Of a stretch of 64,000 nt of DNA, positions 54,490 to 64,000 are shown in pieces. The DNA is from JAGVSZ01 sp963716855 (lineage in GTDB: Bacteria; Pseudomonadota; Gammaproteobacteria; Burkholderiales; SG8-39). Positions within the stretch are counted from its first letter, which is position 1; each line of letters starts with the position of its first letter. A model generated the notes under the pieces. That model did not search any database. It was given only the letters and a program-made list of their open reading frames with translations, and was not told the origin of the DNA. The position numbers and the translations under genes are program-made. Location: positions 124,001 to 188,000 of the forward strand of contig CAVQUV010000002.1 in NCBI GenBank assembly GCA_963716855.1. Reading direction: 5' to 3'.

Positions 54490-55891
54490 GTGGAGCGCGT
54501 CGACGTCGTTGTCGTCGGCGCGGGCATCTCCGGCCTCGCGACGGCCTTCCATCTGCAGCGCCGCGGCCACGCGGTGCGCGTGCTCGAGGCCGCGCCGCGC
54601 GCCGGCGGCGTGATCGGCTCGCACCGCCGCGACGGCGTCCTGTACGAGACCGGACCCAACAGCACGCTCGACACCACCCCGCTGATCGGCGCGCTGCTCG
54701 ATGCGGCGGGAATCGCGGCCGAGCGTCTCGACGCGACCGCCGCTGCGGCCCGGCGCTACGTGCTCCGAGGGGGGCGCCTCGCGCCATTGCCGACCTCGCC
54801 CGGAGCGTTCCTCGCGACGCCGCTCTTCTCCATCGGCGCGAAGCTCGCGCTCGCGCGCGAGCCGTTCATCGCGCCGGCACCGCCCGACCGCGAGGAAACG
54901 GTCGCCGCCTTCGTCCGCCGGCGGCTGGGCGACGAGTTTCTCGACTATGCGATCGAGCCGTTCGTCGCCGGCATCTACGCCGGTGACCCCGACCAGCTTT
55001 CGGTGCAGGCGGCGTTTCCGAGACTGCACGCGCTCGAGCAGCGCTATCGCAGCCTGATCCGCGGGCAGATCCTCGGCGCGCGCGAGCGTGCGCGCGCGCG
55101 ACGAGACGGCAAGGAACACCGCGACGAGCTTCTCGTTCCAGAACGGCATGCAGACCCTCCCCGACGCGCTCGCGCGCACGTTGCGCGGGCTCGAGACGGG
55201 CGTTCGCGTCGTACGCCTGGCGCGCGCCGATGACGGCACGTTCACCGTGCACGGCGAGCGGACCGGCGAATCCACGGAGGCGCGCGCGCGCGCGGTCGTG
55301 CTCGCCGTGCCTGCGGACGCGGCCGCCGGCCTCGTGCGTCGGCTGGCGCCGGCCGCGGCGCAGGCGCTCGACGCGATTCCGTATTCGCCGGTTGCCGTCG
55401 TTGCGTCGGTCTACCGCCGCGCGGACGTGCGGCACGCGCTCGACGGCTTCGGCTTCCTTTCGCCCCGCAAGGAGGGCAGGGCGATCCTCGGCACGCTGTT
55501 CTCGAGCAGCATGTTCGAGGGACGGGTCCCGGCGGACACCGTGCTGCTGACGACCTTCGTCGGCGGGGCCCGCGATCCTGCGCTCGCGGGGTCGCCTCCC
55601 GGCGAGATTGCGGCGGCGGTGGAGCGCGAGCTCGCGGCGCTCCTCGGCGCCGCGTCGCCGCAGTGGCGCGAAGTGGTCCAGTGGCCGCGTGCGATCCCGC
55701 AGTACACGCTCGGGCATCTCGGCCGCATCGCCGCGCTCGAAGCGAGCGAGGCCGCCGTGCCGGGACTCTTCTTCCGCGGGAACTACCGCGGCGGCGTATC
55801 GGTGGGCGATTGCATCAAGTCCGCCGACGCAGGCGCCGCGGCCGTGGCGGCGTTCCTCGCGGCCTATCCGTCGCGCAGCGCGACGCGATAG
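54490..55891 (+). CDS. hemY: protoporphyrinogen oxidase HemY-type (one frame break)
   Basis: This is an FAD-dependent oxidase of about 466 residues that makes protoporphyrin IX, the last step before iron insertion. The FAD-binding start is VVVVGAGISGLATAFHLQRR. LYETGPNSTLD and EPFVAGIYAGDPDQLSVQAAF are family blocks, and the C-terminal GLFFRGNYRGGVSVGDCI closes the FAD site. One frame break near 55088 joins two conserved halves. It starts with GTG. Haem demand from the cytochromes explains the location. Confidence 0.87.
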
Positions 55892-56682
55892 ATCAGGAAG
55901 TAGATCGCGGCGACGAATGCCGCGCCGCCGACGATGTTGCCGAGCGTCACGGGCACGAGGTTGTGCAGCAGCCCGGACCAGTCGAGGGCCGCCGCCTGCG
56001 GCACGGCGCTCCCGGCGCTGCCTTTCAGCAGGAGGCCGAGCGGGATGAGGTACATGTTCGCGACGCAGTGCTCGAACCCCGCGGCGACGAAGGCCGAGAT
56101 CGGGAAGACGATGGCGAGGATCTTGTCGGTGACCGAGCGGCCCGCGAGCGAGATCCAGACCGCCAGGCAGACGAGCAGGTTGCACAGCACGCCCTTCATG
56201 AACGCTTCCCAGAACGGCAGGGCCGCTTTGGCCGCCGCGATCTTCACGTACTGCGCGCCGATCAGCCCGCCGTTCGACGCCGCATGGTCGGCGAGGTAGA
56301 CGACCAGTGCCAGTCCGGCCGCGCCGACGGCGTTCCCGACGTAGACGATCGCCCAGTTGCGCGCGAGCTCGGACGTCGAGATCCGTCGGCTCGCCCAGGC
56401 CATCACCATCAGGTTGTTGCCGGTGAAGAGCTCCGCGCCCGCGACGACCACCAGCACCAGTCCGAGCGAGAACACCACGCCGCCGAGCACGCGTGCGGTC
56501 GCGAAGGACAGCGCGGGATCGGCGGTCACGACCACCGAGTAGAGCGCGCCGAGCCCGATGAAGCCGCCGGCGCACACCGCGAGCATGAAGACGGCCAGGA
56601 AGGGCAGGCGCACCTTGGTCACGCCGACCGACTCGACTTTCTCGGCGATCTGCTTCGGCGAGTAGGGGTCGAGCTCGAACAT
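55864..56682 (-). CDS. formate/nitrite transporter family channel
   Basis: This is a 272-residue membrane protein of the FocA/NirC family, with six helices. Motifs are AGGFIGLGALYSVVV near residue 40, GAELFTGNNLMVMAWASRRI, KGVLCNLLVCLAVWISLAGR and AFVAAGFEHCVANMYLIPLG. The channel histidine lies in FEHCVANMY. Nearness of the nitrite reductase gene favours nitrite as cargo, but formate is possible. Its 3' end overlaps hemY by 28 bases in convergent orientation. The start overlaps the acyl-CoA synthetase stop by one base. Confidence 0.88.
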   Translation of the reverse strand: MFELDPYSPKQIAEKVESVGVTKVRLPFLAVFMLAVCAGGFIGLGALYSVVVTADPALSFATARVLGGVVFSLGLVLVVVAGAELFTGNNLMVMAWASRRISTSELARNWAIVYVGNAVGAAGLALVVYLADHAASNGGLIGAQYVKIAAAKAALPFWEAFMKGVLCNLLVCLAVWISLAGRSVTDKILAIVFPISAFVAAGFEHCVANMYLIPLGLLLKGSAGSAVPQAAALDWSGLLHNLVPVTLGNIVGGAAFVAAIYFLIYRVALRDG

Positions 56683-58220
56683 CAGTCGCCCTCGCGCCCG
56701 AGCGCGGCGCGCAGCTCGGTCTTGAGCACCTTGCCGTAGTTGTTCTTCGGCAGGCTCGCGACGAAGCGATACGACTTCGGGCGCTTGAACCGCGCGATGT
56801 TGTCGAGGCAAAGCGAATCGAGCTCCGCGGCGCTCGGCGCGGCGCCCGCGCGGCGGAACGACGAACGCCACGACCTCCTCGCCCCACTCGGGGTGCGGCC
56901 GGCCGACGACCGAGACCTCGTGCACGCCGGGATGGCGGAGCAGCACCTCCTCGACCTCGCGCGGATAGATGTTCGAGCCGCCGCTGATGATCAGGTCCTT
57001 CGAGCGGTCCATCAGCGTGAGGAATCCGTCCTCGTCCACGGCGCCGACATCGCCGGTGTGGAGCCAGCCGCCGCGCAGCGTCGCGGCCGTGGCCTCCGGA
57101 TTGCGCCAGTAGCCCTTCATCACCACGTCGCCGCGCACGAGGACCTCGCCGGGCTCGCCGGGCGGGAGCGGTCGATCCTGCGCCGTCCGCGACGCGCACC
57201 TCGACGCAGGACTGCGCGACGCCGACCGAAGCGAGCCGCTGCGCGTGGCGCGGGTGACCCCCGTCGCCATGGTGATGCCGCGACGAGCGCAGCGATGGTC
57301 ATCGGGCACTCGCCCTGACCGTAGATCTGGACGAAGCGCTGACCCATGACCGCGATGGCGTCCTGGACGTCGGCGAGATACATCGGGCCGCCGCCGTAGA
57401 CGACGGTCTTGAGCCCGCCGAGCGCGGGCCGCGCGGCGCGCGCGTGATCGACGAGGCGCTTGACCATCGTCGGCGCGGCGAACATCGCCATGCCCGGCCA
57501 CGCCCGGGCGAGCGAGAAGATCTCCGCCGGCTCGAACCCCCCGCTCTCCGGGATGACCTGCAGCGCCGCCGCGGCGACGTGCGGCGGCCCGTAGATGCCG
57601 GATCCGTGCGACATCGGCGCGGCGTGGACGATCGAGTCCCCGTGCCCGATCGCGTCGACGTCGGCGAAGTAGCAGAGCGTCATCGCGAGCAGATTGCGGT
57701 GGGTGAGCATCACGCCCTTCGGCCGGCCGGTCGTGCCGCTCGTGTAGAAGAGCCAGGCGAGATCGTCCGGCGCGGCCTCGGCCAGGGCGAGCTCGGAGTC
57801 GAGGGCGAAGGCGCGGTACTCGTCGCTCTCGACCGCGATCGTGCGCGCCAGCCCCGGGACGCTCGCGGCGAGCGCGCCGATCGCCTGCGCGTGATCGGCA
57901 TCGACGAAGCACGCGCGCGCGCCCGAGTGGTCGAGGATGTACTCGGCTTCCTTCGGGTGGAGCTTGGCGTTGATCGGCACGATCGCGAGGCCTGCCCACC
58001 ATGCGGCCCACGTCAGCTCGACATAGGCCGGGCAGTTCGACATGAACAGCGCGATCCGGTCGCCCGGGGCGAGCCGGAGCCGCGCGCGCAGCGCGGCGCC
58101 GAGGCGCGCGCACGTGCGCGCGAGACCGCGATAGTCGGCGAGAGCCCGCTCCCCGAGCGCGAGCGCCGGCGCGTCGGGAAAGACGCGTCCGGCGCGCGCG
58201 AGCAGGCCCGCCAGGTTCAC
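56682..58220 (-). CDS. acyl-CoA synthetase, AMP-binding family (frame breaks)
   Basis: This is an adenylate-forming ligase of about 510 residues. The AMP-binding signature is LFYTSGTTGRPKGVMLTHRN. YGQGECPMT stands in the A5 position, WLHTGDVGAVDEDGFLTLMD is intact, and the catalytic lysine is in KNNYGKVLKTELR. Frame breaks occur near 57285, 57190 and 56855. The chain-length preference cannot be read. It starts with GTG overlapping the stop of a small remnant gene. Confidence 0.8.
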
Positions 58221-58399
58221 GGCGCTGCGAGGAAAGCGGCGATCGGCTTTGCCGCGAGACCGATCTGCGTGACGCCGTCGATGTGCCCGCCGTCGGTCGG
58301 GATCTCGAAGTACTCGACCGCGTTGCCCTGCTTGCGCAGCGTGTCGGCGAGCACGAGGCCGACGGCGGCCCGCAGCACGGACCGGATGCTTCGCTTCAT
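58217..58399 (-). pseudogene. C-terminal remnant of an alpha/beta hydrolase-like protein
   Basis: Sixty codons from an ATG read ADTLRKQGNAVEYFEIPTDG, then GHIDGVTQIGLAAKPIAAFL. This resembles the last helix and catalytic-histidine region of homoserine-acetyltransferase-like alpha/beta hydrolases. The nucleophile region is missing, and the preceding residues (MKRSIRSVLRAAVGLVL) do not fit the fold. The stop overlaps the acyl-CoA synthetase GTG, so it may survive as a translated leader. Confidence 0.5.
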
Positions 58400-58636
58400 G
58401 GGTGCTTGCCCCCTCATTGGCGGCGCGCGGGAATCGGCGCCCGGGGGCGATTGTAGTGGGCGCCGCGCACGGCGGCGTCGATCAGGCGGGGAAGCGCAGG
58501 TTCCCCGGAACGCGCTGGATGGGGCCGGAGGCGGCCGGGAGGAGGAGGAGGGAGGAGGGTCCCGGCCGCTCCCCGACACCCGATCCAGCGCGGGGGGAAT
58601 CGTCTGGCCGGCCCGCATTCCGGGCCGGCGCTGGTG

Positions 58637-58678
58637 GTTAGACGCTAGAGGTTAGAAGCTGTCGGTTGGACGCTGGGC
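58637..58678. repeat. three tandem 14-base repeats
   Basis: The units start GTTAGACGCT, GTTAGAAGCT and GTTGGACGCT, each followed by four variable bases. They lie immediately after the stop of the leftward small-protein gene, next to a GC-rich inverted repeat (58607-58629, GCCGGCCC/GGGCCGGC). The 280 bases between 58400 and 58679 hold no gene that I can support. Confidence 0.6.
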
Positions 58679-58679
58679 G

Positions 58680-59039
58680 TCAGATGTGGGCGACGTAGCC
58701 GTCCCGCTCGAGCTTGCGCATGCGCATCTCGAGGTCGGCCAGGTTCGCGGCGCGCGCGAGATACGCTTCGTCACGTGCCCGCCGGCCCTTTTCGAGCCAG
58801 GCCTCGAATCGATCCCAAAGGCCTGCCACCTTGGCGCTGATGTAGGCGGCGCGCATGGCCCGCGCCCGGGCTTCGATCTCGACGCTGTTCAGCACGAACA
58901 CGGTATCAACAGCGGTCTCGACCGGCTCGGGCTCCACCTTCGTGGCAATTTCGACCGCCACCGGGGCCTCGTCTGCGCTGAACGCCGGGCCGGACCGAAT
59001 CACGCTGTCGCCTTCGTACATGGGGGCTGTCAGTCTCAT
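58680..59039 (-). CDS. small helical protein, possibly DUF3563-like
   Basis: This is a 119-residue protein. The first half is variable. The second half is helical and looks conserved: AMRAAYISAKVAGLWDRFEA, then RRARDEAYLARAANLADLEM, then RMRKLERDG. The AYL-A...DLE-R-R-LER pattern recalls DUF3563 and related small regulatory or membrane-stress proteins. Function is unknown. The ATG has an AGGAG site. It is divergent from the LysR gene, with 197 bases between them. Confidence 0.55.
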   Translation of the reverse strand: MRLTAPMYEGDSVIRSGPAFSADEAPVAVEIATKVEPEPVETAVDTVFVLNSVEIEARARAMRAAYISAKVAGLWDRFEAWLEKGRRARDEAYLARAANLADLEMRMRKLERDGYVAHI

Positions 59040-59236
59040 TTGAAACTCCTAGCTAGATCTCTGATCTCAATGCGTTGTTGCATTGCACGATGCCAACATA
59101 TAGCCTCTGTGTAGCCGCTTCAATTCGCATGTTTGGATCGGCGCGATCGGTGTCGGTTATACCGTGTCTAATTTCACGGCGAGCCGCACAGTGAATCGCT
59201 GAAAATCAACCACTTAAGATCCAGGAGCTCGATTTC

Positions 59237-60172
59237 GTGGAGCTTTACCAGTTGCGCGGCTTTGTCGTCGTGGCCGAGGTCGGCAACCTGACCCGGGCCG
59301 CCGAGCGGCTGCACCTCAGCCAGCCGGCGCTGAGCGCCCAGATCAAGGCGCTCGAGGACGAGCTCGGGGTGGTGCTCTTCGACCGGATCTCCAGCGGGAT
59401 GCAGCTGACGGTCGGGGGGCGCCGGCTGCTGGCGGAGGCCGAGAAGGTGCTCGCGGCGGCCCAGTCCGTGAGCGCCGCGGCGCGCGTGCTCAAGGGCGAA
59501 GTTGCGGCCCGGGCACGGATCGGCACGGTCTCCGACCCCGAGTTCATCCGCGTCGGGGCGCTCCTGAACGCCGCGATGGAACGCTACCCGCTCCTCCAGA
59601 TCGAGCTCCATCAGGCGGTCAGCGGCGAGGCTTTCGAGCAGGTGCGCCAGGGCGAGCTCGACGCGAGCTTCTATTTCGGGACGCTCGCGCATCCGACGAT
59701 GGCCGGCCTGCGGCTGGGGGAGATGGCCTATCGGGTCGTGGCGCCGGCGCAGTGGTGCGACCGGATCGCGGCGGCGGGCTGGGCGGAACTCGCCGCGATG
59801 CCGTGGATCATGACTCCGTCGATCAGCACCCACAACCAGCTGGTCAGCGAGCTCTTCGCCGGGCACGCCCCGGCGCCGGCCAAAGTGGTCGTGGCCGACC
59901 AGGAGTCCCTCATCAGCGAGCTCGTCGGCGCGGGTGTCGGGGTGGCGCTCATGCGCGAGGACCTCGCCCTCGAGAAGGTCGCGGCGGGCGAGGCGTGCCT
60001 GTGGCGCGAGCTCCGCGTCACGACGACGCTGTGGTTCGTCTACCTCGCGGAGCGCGCGCACGATCCCGCGATCGCGGCGCTGCTCGACGTGCTGCGCGAC
60101 CTGTGGGGCGTGACCGCGGCGGCGGAGCCGCGGGTCAGCCGCGGCCGGCGAGCTTCGCGTTCGCCTGCGTGA
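59237..60172 (+). CDS. LysR-family transcriptional regulator
   Basis: This is a 311-residue regulator. The N-terminal helix-turn-helix is GNLTRAAERLHLSQPALSAQ, followed by the effector domain (IGTVSDPEFIRVGALLNAAM; VVADQESLISELVGAGVGVA). The ligand is unknown. The GTG start follows an AGGAG site. Divergent orientation makes the small-protein gene a likely target. Its last 38 bases overlap the 3' end of the convergent kinase gene. Confidence 0.9.
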   Translation: MELYQLRGFVVVAEVGNLTRAAERLHLSQPALSAQIKALEDELGVVLFDRISSGMQLTVGGRRLLAEAEKVLAAAQSVSAAARVLKGEVAARARIGTVSDPEFIRVGALLNAAMERYPLLQIELHQAVSGEAFEQVRQGELDASFYFGTLAHPTMAGLRLGEMAYRVVAPAQWCDRIAAAGWAELAAMPWIMTPSISTHNQLVSELFAGHAPAPAKVVVADQESLISELVGAGVGVALMREDLALEKVAAGEACLWRELRVTTTLWFVYLAERAHDPAIAALLDVLRDLWGVTAAAEPRVSRGRRASRSPA

Positions 60173-61430
60173 GGCGATCGATCAGCACCCGCATGAACGC
60201 CTTCTGGAAGTTCACCTGGCAGGTCGAGCTGGCCACACGGAGCGCGATCGACTTGATCTCGATGACGGTGATGTCGTTGAGCGCCTTGATGCTCGTCGTC
60301 CGCTGCGTGACGCGATCGTTGAAGTAGAGCAGCTCGCCGAAGCAGCCGGCGCGGCGGATGGTGTTGATCGAGGTGCCGCCGATCGACACGTCGACCTCGC
60401 CCTCGATCAGCAGGAAGAAGCTCTCGCCGTGGTCGCCCTCGCGGATGATCACCGTATTGCGCGGAATCTCGCGCCAGTGGCTGATGCGCAGCGCCTCCCA
60501 CAGGGTCGCGTCGTCGAAGTCCTCGAAGAACGACAGGTTCTTCAGCTCGGCGAACTTCGCCGAGTCCGAGATCGATTCGCCGGCGAGTCGCAGGGCGCCG
60601 AACGCCTTGGAGAGGTCCTTGCCGAAATCGATCCAGCTCTGGTAGCGGTTCGCCGAGTTCTTCTGCATCGCCTTGAGGCAGATCTCGTCGAGCAGGGCCG
60701 GCAGCTCCGGCCGCAGCTGCGACGGCGGCGGCGGCGTGACGTTCAGGATCTCGTAGGTGAGCGAGAGCTGGTTGGACGCGTTGAACGGCAGCCGCCCGGT
60801 GAGCAGCTTGTACATCACCACGCCGAGCGAGTAGATGTCGGTGTGATGGGTGATGTCCTCGAGCCGGATCTGCTCGGGCGACATGTACGCGGGCGAGCCG
60901 ATCCCGGTGAGCTGCGTGGTGTCCTGCGCGAGCTGCTCCTGGAACGAGGCGCCGAAGTCGCTGACCTTGATCTCGCCTTCCGGGCTGTAGAGGAGGTTGC
61001 CGGGCTTGATGTCGCGGTGGATCACACCCAACTGGAACGCGTAATCGAGCGCCCGGATGCACTTGAAGATCACCTCGACCACCTTCGACAGCGGCAGCAG
61101 GCTGTCGATCTCGCTGTAGGTCTCGAGGGTGGTGCCCCGGACGTACTCCATGACGATGTAGCTGTACTCGGGCTCGCTGACGGCGTCGAAGATCTCGACG
61201 ATGTGCGGGTGGTTCAGCCGTCCGGCGAGCGCCGCCTCGGCGAGGAAGCCCTTGCGCAGCAGCTTCGCGGTCTGCTCGCTGACGCTCTCCTCGAAGAAGA
61301 ACACCTTGATCGCGACGTCGCGGTCGGCGAACGGGTCGCGTCCGAGGTAGACGCGGCTGGTGGCGCCCCGCCCGATCTCCTGCTTGATCGGGTACTTGCC
61401 GATGCGCCATTCGAGCTCGAACTTCATCAT
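60135..61430 (-). CDS. Ser/Thr protein kinase fused to a cyclic-nucleotide-binding domain
   Basis: This is a 431-residue cytoplasmic protein. Residues 13-270 are a Hanks-type kinase: glycine loop IGRGATSRVYLG (19-30), Lys42, HRDIKPGN with Asp140, and DFG at 158-160. Residues 300-425 form a cyclic-nucleotide-binding/Crp-like beta-roll: FFEDFDDATLWEALRISHWR, IIREGDHGESFFLLIEGEVD, then GCFGELLYFNDRVTQRTTSI. The FGELLYFNDRVTQRTT phosphate-binding cassette has E and R in the right places. This joins second-messenger sensing to phosphorylation. No membrane segment or partner phosphatase is nearby. Confidence 0.88.
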   Translation of the reverse strand: MMKFELEWRIGKYPIKQEIGRGATSRVYLGRDPFADRDVAIKVFFFEESVSEQTAKLLRKGFLAEAALAGRLNHPHIVEIFDAVSEPEYSYIVMEYVRGTTLETYSEIDSLLPLSKVVEVIFKCIRALDYAFQLGVIHRDIKPGNLLYSPEGEIKVSDFGASFQEQLAQDTTQLTGIGSPAYMSPEQIRLEDITHHTDIYSLGVVMYKLLTGRLPFNASNQLSLTYEILNVTPPPPSQLRPELPALLDEICLKAMQKNSANRYQSWIDFGKDLSKAFGALRLAGESISDSAKFAELKNLSFFEDFDDATLWEALRISHWREIPRNTVIIREGDHGESFFLLIEGEVDVSIGGTSINTIRRAGCFGELLYFNDRVTQRTTSIKALNDITVIEIKSIALRVASSTCQVNFQKAFMRVLIDRLTQANAKLAGRG

Positions 61431-61505
61431 TTCGAAGGATTTTTTCGTCGACCGGCAAGTTTATCGCAAGCTCGCGGGCCGGCCCATTGACCACGCGCGG
61501 CAAGG

Positions 61506-61534
61506 CTTGAAAAAACCGGCACTTGTCCACATTA
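61506..61534 (+). promoter_or_regulatory. sigma-32-like heat-shock promoter of clpB
   Basis: CTTGAAA (61506-61512) is the exact sigma-32 -35 element. A -10-like CCACATTA (61527-61534) follows after 14 bases, close to CCCCAT-type sequences. It lies 33-62 bases before the clpB start. Confidence 0.65.
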
Positions 61535-61567
61535 GCTAAGGCAGTACCGAACAGAAGGAGTGCGCTC

Positions 61568-64000
<2,433 letters not shown>

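Overview
The window is high-GC DNA with tightly packed, overlapping operons. It most resembles an anaerobically respiring proteobacterium, probably a betaproteobacterium. The clues are a cyanide-insensitive-type cytochrome bd oxidase, a system I cytochrome c maturation operon, FNR-type boxes and an MtrAB/PioAB-like conduit. This placement is inferred from gene content only. I saw no rRNA, tRNA, insertion sequence, integrase or CRISPR array.

Layout. 0-7 kb: a DUF1330 fragment, a phasin-like protein, cydAB, a shikimate-dehydrogenase-like gene between two 5' gene stubs, and a chromate module (chrA plus a rhodanese-ChrB fusion). 6.8-14.7 kb: a molybdenum/tungsten hub with a ModE/PBP-type regulator, a divergent perfect palindrome, tupBCA, a molbindin, a MOT1-type permease and a BtuCDF/MolABC-like importer. 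14.9-23.8 kb: an arsenic island with respiratory arsenate reductase arrAB and its chaperone, arsR, arsI, arsC, acr3, a DUF2703 protein, a thioredoxin-like protein and an ArsP-type permease. 24-27 kb: molybdenum cofactor genes mobB, moeA, moaD, moaE, then crcB and DUF190. 27.3-32.6 kb: an 11-heme cytochrome, a cytochrome b and an 8-heme NapC-like cytochrome, a monohaem cytochrome and a hexahaem lipoprotein. 32.7-40.9 kb: a complete nine-subunit V/A-type ATPase operon. 41-45 kb: a second monohaem cytochrome and an MtrA/MtrB-like pair. 45-54.5 kb: ccmABCDEFGHI, an octahaem nitrite reductase and a TPR protein. 54.5-64 kb: protoporphyrinogen oxidase, a formate/nitrite channel, an acyl-CoA synthetase, a small protein, a LysR regulator, a kinase-cyclic nucleotide fusion and clpB.

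The parts fit together. Mo/W uptake and cofactor genes flank a molybdoenzyme that respires arsenate. The ccm operon and haem synthesis serve seven c-type cytochromes carrying 45 haem motifs in total. FNR/DNR-like boxes precede arrA, the 11-heme operon, the second monohaem cytochrome and the nitrite reductase, which suggests one anaerobic regulon for arsenate, nitrite and extracellular electron transfer.

Caution on quality: many genes are interrupted by single-base frame breaks, very densely in 14.9-23.8 kb. The protein sequence remains conserved through every break, so I treat most as consensus errors and give gene spans across them.
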